Source: Gymnothorax reevesii (lineage: Eukaryota; Chordata; Actinopteri; Anguilliformes; Muraenidae). From it: 64,000 nt of DNA. The position numbers and the translations under genes were made by a program. Under the pieces are notes generated by a model, which saw only the letters and a list, made by a program, of their open reading frames with translations, had not been told where the DNA came from and made no database searches. The stretch is from the NCBI GenBank assembly GCA_029721435.1, contig CM056583.1:53795620-53859619 (forward strand), given 5' to 3'. Shown here piece by piece: positions 53,603-64,000 of the stretch. Every line of letters starts with the position of its first letter. Position 1 is the stretch's first letter.

Positions 53603-56152
53603 TGACTTATCTATCGATTTAATATTAAAGATATTGAATTGTTTTCTTATCCTTTTGTTGTATAGTCATTTTAATTAAATTATGCTGAGTCAATTTAAAA
53701 GTTTTAGATGTGACCAACTGAGGAAGAAATTTGAAGTTTTATTTTTTTAAGTGTAGGCAAATAGAAAATTTGCGCAAAACGGTATCATTTAAAAGTCTAG
53801 TTCAAAAAAATATGTTCCATTTATTGAGCTACTGCAATTCAGAATCTTCAAAGGACATGTTTCTGCTTTATGCCATCAATTATGTGGATAGGAAAACACC
53901 TGATTAAAATAGGGCATGTAGTTATGTTGTTATGGGCGTCTTTTGTGGTAAGTCTTCATGAAAGGGATAAAATAGTATCAGTAAAAAAGGTCAAACACTT
54001 TTTTCCTCTTCTTTTTTCCCCATTTACCCTCTTTGCCCACTTGATGCACCCCTATGGACAAACAGTGCCCCTAGCGTTTGCCTATACTGCCTATACCAGG
54101 GGCTGGCTCTGCCTTTCAGTATAGAGCAGCCCAGAGCCCTGACAGACTTAACAAGAATATGAATCAAAATGTGTGTAAGTCTGTAAGGGTGGGCACTAGG
54201 ATTGGCCAAAAATCCCTTTGAAATGTCCTGGTTGTGCCCCTGGGTCTCCTCCAAAGTGCGGTGCCCATTGTCCATCAGCATCAGATTCTAAAACCTCCTC
54301 TGTCATATGCGTTCTCCATTGTAGTCATCAAGCAGAATATAAGCATGGATTGCCATTAATTGTGGTTTATTTTTGTATAATTAACTCAATAAATAAATGT
54401 CAGGGTGAGCCTGGCTAACTATGGTGAGCATTATTTGTGTATTGACACACATGCCTGCGTTGGCCATTTGAAAGTTTCTGTTGTGTGGTTTTGCCTGTTT
54501 ATCTGGTTGTTTGTGGTCCACGTTTCAGCCTACAGCCTGTTGTGTATTGTTTTTGACCTGTAATGTGCAGCTGCTATTTTTATTTTCGGTAATTATGTTG
54601 AAGACAAATCGCCAAGGAAGCCAATTAATTTCCTCAGAATTTTGGCGGCTGACTTCCTTTGTCTGTCTGTAACCTGTTCTGAAATCTCTATCTGCCAGTT
54701 ACTTTCACAGTGGCATTGCACACGATTGATTAAAAACCAACACAATTCTCTAGAATAGGAGAAAAAAGAGAGGGGGGATATAATTTATCTCCCATGATGT
54801 ACAGCAGCATTTGTTTTTTTGTGAATGTGAGAAACTGCACCAACACTTTTTCCGAACAGTGCCAAGAAAAATCTGTAACTGTAATGAGCTAATAAACTCC
54901 CCTAATTCTGCTGATCTCCCCTCTCTGCACTCTCTGGAATTTCACAAGGCTCATTAAAAAAACAGAAAGAAACAATGTGAAATCTTCAGTCATGCATCTC
55001 GGCAACAGTTGTTTTATTTCTCAAGAGGAATGGTCTATTTGGAAGACAATTTAGTCTCCTCTTTTTGCCGTCTCTTGCATCAATCACAGGGCTGTGTTTG
55101 GTTAAGTCTTTTGGGATATGGCTCGTCACGCTTTTACAAAATGTTTCAAAAATGCGACTGTACTCTGGGGAAATGCTGCATTTTCAGCTGAGACAATATC
55201 TAGCATTTTACCGGAGGGCTTGTTTCATAACTGAACCTGGAAACGAGACTATAAAAGTCAAAGTACAGGGAGTTGAAGATCATGGATATTTTTTGCATTC
55301 GGCTTTCAGTATGTTAATTAAAATAGTCTTATTCTGTCCAGGCGTAGGCAATGTGCACATAAAATAACTATAAACATTAGCTTACAGTCTTAACCCCAGT
55401 GCTCCAAAACAGCAAGATCCACACATGAGAATAACATCTGGACATGACCTCAGCAGATGCACCCAATTGTACCAACTTTGGACTGACAGATAGTAGCGTG
55501 TCCAATGCTGTGGGGGGGCTGTCCGCCCTCCCAAAGCAGATATGGCACTGCAGTGCTATTCCCTCAAAGAGAACATATTAACTTCTGGTGTGCATCAAGC
55601 AGGGCAGTCTTAGTGGATCTCTCCACTTGATTTTTCTGAGAAGAGGATTTATGACAGTAACCTTAAGTTCACGTTCATCATCTCAAGTTCAAGATCCAAT
55701 TATGGGAGATATGGAAAACTCCCCGATCACTGCTGACACACTGTCATGCCTACACAGGTGCCTGAGTTCTAACACAGTCCAGTGCCCAGCCGGGGCCTGG
55801 GAGTATTATGATAGACTAACCCTTAGCAGTTGAGAGGAGACATCGGGACTCTGGGCTCACACAGCATTCACCTCCAAAACTGAGCTTCCATTGTTCTTGT
55901 TACATTCAGGTGGCAGAACCTTGTAAAGGTATGAGGAGAAGACTGGCCTGCGACTGAGCATATCTCCATGCCCCTTGCTGAATGAGCTGGTTGGCTCATC
56001 TCCCAGGGGAGATAATATTCATTTTGAATCCCATGCTATACCAATAACTTTCACCAGCCAGTGGGACAGCCGTTGTTTGGAGAGCTGTTGGCTTTACCTC
56101 TGCAGCCAGGAGCCCACGTGACAAAGAATTGGTTGCTCTCTCTGAAAGCGTT
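53603..56152. other. No recognisable gene
   Basis: Mixed AT-rich sequence with some 60-100-codon frames (for example 55,065-55,367) that show no known domain. Confidence 0.4.
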
Positions 56153-56825
56153 TGACAGTGAGCAGAGTCAGAGCCAAGTCACTGGCAAAAACTCAGTTCA
56201 ATGGTTTTATTTGAGGCTTGTGGTCACACAATCCCAGTCAAAACCAAAATAGTAGAGTAGCAGTTTTGAAGGGAAAATCCAAATCGTACCCTTAAAAATT
56301 GTCCGCAGGTCAAATGCCAATCGCAATATATGCCAAACATAAGGATTGTCCAAATTGCAAACAAAAAACCAGCCAAAGTTTGAAATCAGAAAATCAAAAA
56401 GACTCTAGGGAGAAAACAAACCGCAGCCAAAAAGCTTGAAGTACAGAATGCTCATGAGACGACAGGTAAACTAGCAGAAAAAAACACAAAAGACTGAGTG
56501 AAATCCAAAGGTATGTCTAAGGTGAAAGAGGGCTTATGGGTTGTGGATTCCAGTGCTGATGCAGGAAGAGATGTGGCGGGAGGAGTGGCTTAAAATAAGA
56601 GAACAAGGTAAGCTAATTATGAAAGAGAATGGGGAGGGCGAGCATGTGAAAAAGGGAAAGAAAACAAAAGCATGTGGCAGTGACAGGGAGTGTCAAAGCA
56701 AAGATAACTAAAACAAATGGAAACTAGAGAACACAGTAAATAGATTACATACAGGAAGAATAACAAATTCAGAGAATAGTAATATGAAATGCGTGGAAAA
56801 AAAATAGAGGATTCAGACACTGACA
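56153..56825 (-). mobile_element. Putative solo LTR (second family)
   Basis: The minus strand reads TGTCAGTGTCTGAATCC at the start and ...GCTCACTGTCA at the end, so TG...CA ends. On the minus strand there is a TTATTTTAAGCC TATA-like region (about 56,590-56,602) and an AATAAAACC polyadenylation-like signal (about 56,203-56,211) near the 3' end. The layout resembles an LTR of about 670 bp. The flanking 5-mers (GCGTT, GCCCT) do not match well, so the call is tentative. Confidence 0.42.
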
Positions 56826-58563
56826 GCCCTTGCTATGTATGTATGAAGAACTCACACAGGACACAACATATGCAGCCTTTGCTCCTCGTCAGAGCAGAAG
56901 GACAGTGGAAGAAAAGCAGGTAGCTCAAGTATCTCACGTGTAAAAGCTGGAGAGCCTTTCGTCCGCAGAGAATGGCGAGCCCCCTTCATGAGTCTGCAAA
57001 TGAGGGGGTGCTGCCCCACTGCATAGTCTGTGAAAGCTGCATGACAAGCAATGATAGAACCTTACTTCCCTTCATTCATCAGGTTTTGTAAAAAGCATAG
57101 CACATCAGAAGAGCACCGGTGAAGCACAGCTCAGAGGTACAGCACCTTTCAAATATCTGCCACCTGTCATCATAAAGTGACCTGGTGGAGGGCATTTCTG
57201 CTTTTTGGATGCTTGCAACCACTCAAGTGGTAACCTTTTACGCATAAAGGGTGTACCTCTCACGGGCCGAGCTCAAAGGGCTGCACATTATGGGAGCAGG
57301 TTGTACATCCCCTTGTTCGCCTGTAACAGTTGGTCCATGTGAAGTGGAAGTGTGCATGGCTGTGTGTAAAGAAGTTAGATTTTCTCCCTCATCCATGTCG
57401 ATTTTGGCCGCTTGTGTTCCATTAGGATCACTGTTAAACGGCATGAAACCCTTACGACATGACCAACATTATAAAAAGTTGGAATGTATTAGAGTAAACA
57501 CACATTTAATTCTGTTGAAATCAAGCCCCAATCAAAATAATCATTATTATTGACCGCTTGGAACGGGAACTGCCAACCACATCACACGCCGGACCATCTG
57601 ACCTACAGCAGCGTTAGAACACACATGTGCCAGTGTATCAAGTATGGCAAACAGTGTATTTAAGAGAGAGCGTGTATTCCGTTAGTAATAAACATTAGTT
57701 TGTTTGCATGCTTCTACAGTATATTATATAATATAAATAATTCTGATTTGGTCTGCACATTTTTGGACAATGACTGGGCTCCAGTTTTAATAATGTACAA
57801 GCGGTTCGTCTGAAAGAGACAGAGACAACCGCACGTAATCCTTAGAGACTGTAGCTCTAATAAGCGGTGCCTACATTTTATTGACAGCCAAGCAGAGCAG
57901 CATAACTTTGATTAACCCAGTCAGATGAAGCAGTGAAAACAGTAGTCCACATGACTCCAGATCAGTAGGTAGCTAAAAGCTGGGAAGTGGACTTTACTCT
58001 CAAGTGCACAGGGATGCAAACTAGTCTTTCTGAATTCTGTCAGCTTCCCTTAGCCTGTGGTCGGCCCTGGAGTGTAGTTATCACCAGAGCCAAGGCTCTC
58101 ATCTCGCAAACAAAAAAAAAAAAACACATTTTATTTGTCGCAAGGTAGCTGTTATAATTTGTACAAAAATGTACTAGGTCTGGTAGCTAATCCTAACACC
58201 CTGTAGGCAAAGCTACTTTGCTCACTTGCCTGACTGATATACAGCTTCATTTTCTGTCATCTTTTGATTACCAAGCACAATTACAATGGACTTTCAGATG
58301 GTGGGGTATACAGTATGTCTGTGAGTAAAATGTAAATGTTTGACCTTTCCTTCTTGTTATTACCAGCATTTTTTACTTTGCAGTAAGACATACAGGAGTT
58401 CCTCGTGTTCTGCTGGTGAACTGAACTCATGAACGAGCTTGAGAGGCATGGAGGGAGGAGGCACAGGAGAGAGGGCAGCAGCAGAGAGGCAGGGGCGAGG
58501 GCGGCTCTTTTCTCCAGAGTAGAAAACTGCGGCTTTAACTGAGAGTAAAAGTAAAATTGAATA
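56826..58563. other. No recognisable gene
   Basis: Includes a minus-strand frame at 57,238-57,444 and plus-strand frame 57,251-57,553 with no known domain, and a TATA-rich AT run near 57,720. Confidence 0.4.
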
Positions 58564-58721
58564 CAGTGGGCTCCAAAACTCCTGGCATGCCTCACTGGCA
58601 ATGCACAAACAATACAAATAAATACATAAACAAGATATTTATAGAGAAATGGAATAGACCAACATGTGTGAATTACTTTCATGTTTCAGTGGGAACAACC
58701 AAAATCATCACAATCATTTAA

Positions 58722-58851
58722 CCCATTCATGCCTAGGGTCCTCACATGAGGACTGTTAAGAAAAAGTGTCCTGTTTGAATGACTATTAGAGTGGTATTTT
58801 GACGTATAATAAAATAAAAAAGTAAAAAAAGAAAATTCAGGCATAAATGGG
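58722..58851. mobile_element. piggyBac-type MITE nested in the Tc1 element
   Basis: Inverted ends CCCATTCATGCCT and CCCATTTATGCCT, with TTAA on both sides (58,718-58,721 and 58,852-58,855). 130 bp, non-coding. TTAA duplication and CCC(A/T)TT(C/T)ATGC ends resemble known fish piggyBac MITEs. Confidence 0.88.
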
Positions 58852-58984
58852 TTAATAAAGAATACATTTCAACAAAATAAAGCTTTCAAAATTATTGGAA
58901 CCCTTCATTTAGTACTTAGTGCAACCATCACTGGCAAGGATAACAGCATGGAGACTTTTCCTGTAATTTTTCAAAAAGGTATGG

Positions 58985-59919
58985 CACGCATTTGGGGGGA
59001 TTTTGGACCCTTCCACCAGGCAGATCCTTTCAAGATCCTACATTTTCTGGGGTTTGCATTTATCAACTGCCCAATTCAACTTAGCCCACAGGTTTTCAGT
59101 TGGATCGAGGTCTGGCTACTGAGATGGCTATTGTACAGCATTGATTTTGTTGCCACAGAACCATTTCTGTGTGGATCTTCAGGTATGCATTAGGTAATTG
59201 TCTCGTTGGAAAGTCTGCCTACACTCCAGTCCCAGCCATCTGGTGAAGGCAACCAGCTTGTAAGCCAAAATATCCTGATAATTGGTGGAATTCATTATGC
59301 CATTAATCTTAATCAGTGCCCCTGTCCTCTTGAATTAAAACAGCCCCAAAACCTGACTGGCCCCCCATCATATTTCACCGTGAGTATAAGGTGCCTCTCC
59401 TTGTATGAATCTCTGTTTTTATGCCAAACATGTTGATGTTGCGTCTGACTGAAACATGAAACTTTGGTCTCATCTGACCAAAGCGTCTTGTTCCAGTCAT
59501 AATTAATGACATTTTGAAAACTCCAAGTGCTTGCTTCTGCGTCCTCTAGTCAGTGAAGACTCTCTCCAGGCAACCCTTCCAAAGAGACTGTGGTTGTGGA
59601 GGTGATGCCTGATGGTGCTTTTTGAAGCCTGGTGACCCCAAGATACCATCAAGGCCTGCAATTCCTTTGCAGTGATTTTTGGGGATTTTGCTGCTTTTCA
59701 CACCATCCTCCTCAGTATACTGGGGGTAAAAATGCTGCTGTGTCCTCTACACTTATGGTTTTCAACAGTTCCATATCTTTGGAATTTTTTAATAATTGCA
59801 CTGACAGTGCTCAGTGGCATATTCAATCATTTGTTAATTTTCTTGTAGCCATTACCAGATTTATAAAGCTCAATGACCATCTGCTTCTTTTGAACTGACA
59901 GTTGTCTTTTTTTCTTCAT
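58985..59919 (-). pseudogene. Tc1 transposase pseudogene
   Basis: Minus strand from an ATG at 59,919. The N-terminal helix-turn-helix region reads 'MKKKRQLSVQKKQMVIELYK' and 'LSTVSAIIKKFQRYGTVENH' but has a stop after about 28 codons and others beyond. The second DNA-binding half ('SPKITAKELQALMVSWGHQ') is readable. Catalytic parts: 'LVRSDQTK'-like region around 'WSDET' (near 59,475) and 'QRDNYL' (near 59,190), then 'PDLDPTENLWAKLNW' (near 59,070-59,120) with the third acid, Glu, present. Roughly 310 codons long, close to the 340 usual for Tc1 transposases, but with several stops and frame changes. Confidence 0.83.
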
Positions 59920-60140
59920 GGTGCTGGATGACAAAGGGATATTGCATGTGTGTTACCTTGAAGTGATGTAATGGCTCAATATCATTCCTTAACACCTATT
60001 TATATGATTGAGTGACTTCATTTCAATAAGGGCAAATTATTGTCTCACATCATAATTGTCAATCGTCAACTTTGTGGAAGTTATCATATATGAACTGAAA
60101 TTTACTATCAATATTATGAGAGCCAATGATTTAGACATTG

Positions 60141-60832
60141 ATGACCTTCAGAAAAAAAAATCACTCAACAGAAACTAATACATGAGACTAAATGAACTGA
60201 TTGCAGAAGTATTTAGTTTTCCTTCACATTCAAACTTGATCACTTGATATTGAATATACAGTATTTATTGACGTAAACAATTCTGCCTTTGACCATTTTC
60301 TACCAACTCATCTTGCTTATGGTGAATGCAGACAGAGGAAAGCACTGCCTTTTACCTCTTATGAAATCATACGTTTGAATGTAAAAATGCAATCTTTGAC
60401 AGCATCCATAATCAAGACCACTCATCTTTTAAAGGGAAATGTGGTTTAAGAAAAAAAAAATGTCAAAGCAGCCAACAAATTGGTAGTAAATAGCAGTAAT
60501 TCAGCCATAATTTTACTTTGCAATAATTTCCATGCACTGATTCAGAGCGAAGTCATGGGCTGTAATTGGCGCTCCCCTACAGGATATGTTTGTGGGCTTG
60601 TGACTGTTCTACAATTGAGCGTTTGCTTATGCACTGACTCCCATTATTAGAATGTCAAAATGAGGCGTTGCAGTGCAACCACAATTTTAAAAAAAAAAAC
60701 ATTTCTGAAATGTAAAGACCATTCGATAAATGTCTTTCCTTAGGCTGCCACTTTCTCTAATTTCAAATTCATACAATTTTTTATCATGACTATTTGTAGC
60801 AAAGTGACATATCAAGTTTTCCTGTTTTCATT
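60141..60832. other. No recognisable gene
   Basis: AT-rich. Nothing was recognised before the solo LTR's target site. Confidence 0.45.
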
Positions 60833-60837
60833 ATAAT

Positions 60838-61993
60838 TGTGACGTAGCGTTCAGGAACCACACGCAAGAGATAGAAATACAAAGAACGTATGCCTTTAAT
60901 GAGGTCCGAGTCAAAGCCAAAAAACACAAGAATTGCCAAGCCACAATACGAAATCCAAAAACAGTGTCGACTACACAGGCAAGGGTCAGAACCAGGAAGA
61001 CAGATGAGCAAAAGTACATAAACAGTAGGCAAAAAGTCATAGTCGATGAACAAAGCCAAAGGTCATACACAGGGCATCCAAACACAGAAATCATGATCAT
61101 ACAAAAATGGGTCGCAATCCAAAAAGACAAAACAATACAAAAAGGGCAATGGCAGGAATCATAGTCGGACAAACCAGTAGAAGAAAAACAATACTCAATG
61201 GCATATACAGCACTCTGCACAAAGAAATATTCATCAACGTTCTGACAAGGAGCTGGCTGAGAAAAGACTGCTTAAATAGACGGGAGGGAAGTCACATGCT
61301 ACGCAGGGAGCAGGTGAGCTGGATCAGACTAATTACAATGGGAGAATCACATGAGGTAAACCCAAACCACAAAAATTGGCGAAAGCCAAGAAATGGACGG
61401 GAATCACACAGACAGCCTGTGACATTTGAACAGCTCCGGTCAAGGAGTTCTAAGTGCACAGATAACGAGTGCCGGAAAGTAATTAAGCACGTGTGAGAAA
61501 TCTCGCGGAAACACAGGGGGAGACAGGTACAGCTGAGCAAGAGGCGGAGACTAGAACAGGGCGATTGCTGTGAGGGAATTATTATAAATTAGTAGCGTGT
61601 AACTTCACAGATTTAACTGGAGTGCTCGTTAGTAAGTTAGTAATCTACATACATGGATTAGTTGTGTTAGTAGACTATGATACAAAATACAAATATTAGT
61701 TTTGTTAGTAATCAGAACAGTAAGACGAAGGAAGTAAACGAGAATCGAAGGAATATATTAAATACCAGAATTCATTTAAATCACCCGAAGTGAGCACGCA
61801 AACCGGGAAGAAGGACTGAACCAACTAGATCACAAGACAGGGGAGACAAGTGCAATGGAACTGAGAAATGGAATGAACTAAAAACCTGAGAATTACAATA
61901 ACCAAAAAGAATAAATAAAAGACAAAATCATGAACACAGATCCTGAACATAAACATGAACATAAACAAACAAAAAAAAAACAAAACCATGACA
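60838..61993 (-). mobile_element. Solo LTR, family 'A', copy 4 (best preserved)
   Basis: On the minus strand it starts TGTCATGG and ends GAACGCTACGTCACA. Perfect 5-bp duplications ATAAT flank it (60,833-60,837 and 61,994-61,998). The length is 1,156 bp. Visible LTR signals on the minus strand: TATTTAAG (61,271-61,278) about 720 bp into the LTR, then a transcribed region, then ATTAAA (60,895-60,900), about 60 bp before the 3' end. This is the layout U3-R-U5. No internal retroelement sequence is present, so the copy arose by LTR-LTR recombination. The open frames inside (60,790-61,220 and others) are not genes. Confidence 0.93.
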
Positions 61994-61998
61994 ATAAT

Positions 61999-63218
61999 TT
62001 ATAGTCCTTAATTTGAAATTGAGTTGAAATTAAATCAGTTATGAACAGACAAGAAAGAGGAGGAAATTAATTATTAGACTGCTATAATTCAGGTAAGCCT
62101 AAACAATTGTCTTTGCTTTAATGTTGTCTGAGGGTAAATGTTGGAGACCATTTAAAAAAAAAAGTCAAAGAATACATGAATAAATAATAATGAGGTTTTT
62201 AAAAATATAAATGTTGCACACGGTGAAGTCTTGAGTCAGATAAATGAAATGTAAAACATATGCAGTAATTACATGTATCCTTCCCTTTTCATGAGAGGGA
62301 ACTGCAATACACAGAGCGCATTGATCTGCACATGATCAGAGTGCAGTAATACCATTGTTCTCTTCTGATGTTTGTACGGTCTGTGCAGCCATTTTCTTTC
62401 AGTTGTTGTTGGCTTATACTTAAAAATCAGCTCATTAAATACATATTTGTTTGGATCCAGATCAGGTGAATGACTTAGCAAGGCAAGAATTTTTGAATAT
62501 ATATATTTTTTAATTTGGCCATGTAGCCTCAACAGAATGTTCACCTTTATGCTTAACTGTTGGATAAAACACCATAGAATGATGCATTCACAGGAATAGG
62601 AAGGGATACTAGATAATTGTGCACATTTAGGATTCATCCTGCACCTATCACAGTTTCATTAAAGACAAGTGAGCCAGTACCTTGTGGCTGCCCAAAGATA
62701 ACACAAGTGCCACTGGAAAACAATAATGCACTCAGAGTTTTCCTTGACCACCCAAGAGTCTGTTCTTAATATTATTGTTATTTGATTACAATGACTGAAT
62801 TCATTAAATTAGAGAAATGATTTTACTGCACTGTGCTGGAAAGATAGAATCAGGTGATGCAAGGCTTGGCAATGCCCCATATCCACAGGCTATTGCTGTG
62901 ATGATCTAGTTCTTGGGAATATAATCTGGCATTGACAATGGCTGCATAAATTCCTTCTTTTAAAAAAAATTTATATTGGAGGCATCTATTTGTGTATTGT
63001 AGATACAGTTGTAGTGTAGTATACTTTGGATTCAAAGACACAGATGTGACTTTTTTGGGGTGGGGAGTATCTGGGATCTGGGATGGACAGTCGTCCTATT
63101 CGGCCTGCCCGCCAGATCTCGGCATGGATCACATATTGTAATCTAAGAAATATAATGTCTTATTTCTCTAGAATTCGTCACGTTACCTGCACCTTAGATG
63201 TGCACTCATTACCATTAA
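61999..63218. other. Mostly unclassified; possible Tc1 C-terminal scrap
   Basis: Within the minus-strand frame 62,637-62,269 the phrase 'SHSPDLDPNKYVFNELIF' resembles the Tc1/mariner third-acid region ('SPDLNPIE.VFNEL'), with Glu lost. The rest of the interval shows nothing. Confidence 0.4.
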
Positions 63219-64000
63219 TTTACAACCCCAACCCCGAAAAGGCTGGGGCAGTATGGAAAATGCACATAAAAACTAAGAGCAGTGATTTCTAAACGAACTT
63301 TATTTTGACTTATATTTCATTGCAGAAAGTGTGACAAGATATTTAACATTTTGTCTGTTCAAATTACAAAGTAATTTTATTTATCAATATGTATTAATTC
63401 CTGCTGTTCTATGAATTCTGAAAAGTTGGGATGAGAGCAATTTAGGACTAGTAACGAGGTAAAAAAAAAAAAATTGAACAATGACGTGATTTGAAACGGG
63501 TGATGTCAGCAGGTGATAATGATTTGGATCAATATCCAGGAATGGCCTAGTCCTTCAGGAGGAGAGCTGGGCAGAGGATTGCCATTTCACCAACAAATAT
63601 GTGAGTAAAGTATTGAATGGTTAAAAAAATTCCTTAAAGAAAGATAGGGACTCGGATATTTCACCCTCTTTGGTGCTTATCATAATTAAAATATTTGAGG
63701 AATCTTCCGGAATTTCTGCACTTAAAGGGGAAGGACATGAGCCAATATATTTTAGCACTTCTCCATCTACTTTCTCAGTTGATTCGCATTATGAACCTGG
63801 ACCTGATTTTCCTGCATATGACAAATATGACAATATGCACTCAAACTGACCTTCTTCATCAGCCTGCACAGATTAACTGGTTATTTCCTGCCAGCGCTAC
63901 TTGAAACTAGCTGCTAGTTAGATCCTGAGGGCGTAGTTCTATTTCTTGTGGGCAAGTAAATTACAGGGCACTGAAAGGAGTGTCATTGAAAGAAGGTCAC
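63219..64000 (+). repeat. Fish 'ACAACCCC...' repeat, start of copy running off the window
   Basis: Begins TTACAACCCCAACCCCGAAA and continues GGCTGGGGCAGTATGGAAAA, then AT-rich sequence with 'AAAAGTTGGGATGAGAGCAA' near 63,421. These two phrases, about 200 bp apart, mark an abundant fish repeat thought to be a DNA transposon derivative. Another end fragment lies at 27,975-28,131. The right end is not in the window, and the last 300 bp may already be unrelated. Confidence 0.6.

Larger units (their letters stand above)
58564..60140 (-). mobile_element. Tc1-like transposon with near full-length transposase pseudogene
   Basis: One end is intact: CAGTGGGCTCCAAAACTCC begins after TA (58,562-58,563). 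The order of conserved blocks matches the split copy at 18.8-20.9 kb. Its minus-strand transposase is annotated separately. A 130-bp piggyBac-type MITE lies inside at 58,722. The opposite terminus is not clear; the likely end is near 60,140, where a 'GAGAGCCAATGATTTAGAC' segment resembles the family's TIR. Confidence 0.82.

Noticed and set aside
60790..61220. Hydrophobic 89-129-codon minus-strand frames
   Set aside because: They lie within solo LTR copy 4.
1..64000. CRISPR arrays, bacterial operons, ribosome-binding sites
   Set aside because: Not applicable: the sequence is clearly a vertebrate transposon-rich region. No regularly spaced identical repeats were seen.

Overview
The window looks like intergenic or intronic DNA from a ray-finned (probably teleost) fish. 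It is AT-rich. I found no confident host protein-coding exon, tRNA or rRNA. What can be read is almost entirely a layered graveyard of transposable elements of fish-typical kinds: several Tc1-like families, V-type tRNA SINEs, hAT, PIF/Harbinger and TTAA-target elements, a Penelope-like retroelement with a GIY-YIG endonuclease, a Ty3/Gypsy chromovirus, a second Gypsy gag-protease remnant, CR1/L2-like LINE pieces, and four solo LTRs of one family. Every coding sequence found is broken by stops, frameshifts or truncation. The species cannot be named from the sequence.

Layout. 0-2 kb: three Tc1-like remnants in a row around a TA/GA microsatellite. 5.3-5.6 kb: a 5'-truncated SINE with a perfect 15-bp target duplication. 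6.2-7.2 kb: a TIR-bounded element carrying a LINE reverse-transcriptase fragment. 7.4-8.9 kb: minus-strand gag-protease of a Gypsy element. 9.8-13.7 kb: a hAT element, a long foldback and a deleted Tc1. 17.7-21 kb: a degenerate LINE, then a Tc1 remnant split by a solo LTR. 21.3-24.7 kb: a PIF-type MITE, a SINE, a four-unit tandem repeat and a second solo LTR. 25.7-27.2 kb: another Tc1 split by a third solo LTR. 30-32.7 kb: TTAA-type elements and a hAT foldback. 35.7-44.3 kb: the densest retroelement block (putative DIRS-like gag, Tc1 end, Penelope-like element, chromovirus pol with 3' LTR). 45.5-53.6 kb: a possible transposon exon, inverted repeats, a THAP-exon TTAA element, nested MITEs, a hairpin and a P2X7-C-like ORF. 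56-62 kb: a putative solo LTR, a Tc1 transposase pseudogene holding a piggyBac-type MITE, and the fourth solo LTR.

The clearest themes are nested insertion (LTRs and MITEs inside Tc1 remnants, MITE inside MITE), with exact or near-exact target-site duplications readable by eye, and TTAA-associated elements carrying short promoter-plus-first-exon cassettes (a THAP domain, a Trp/Arg-rich domain, and a P2X7-C-like cysteine cluster). Family names rest on remembered motif patterns and were not checked against a database. Boundaries backed by a stated target duplication are the most reliable; the others are approximate.
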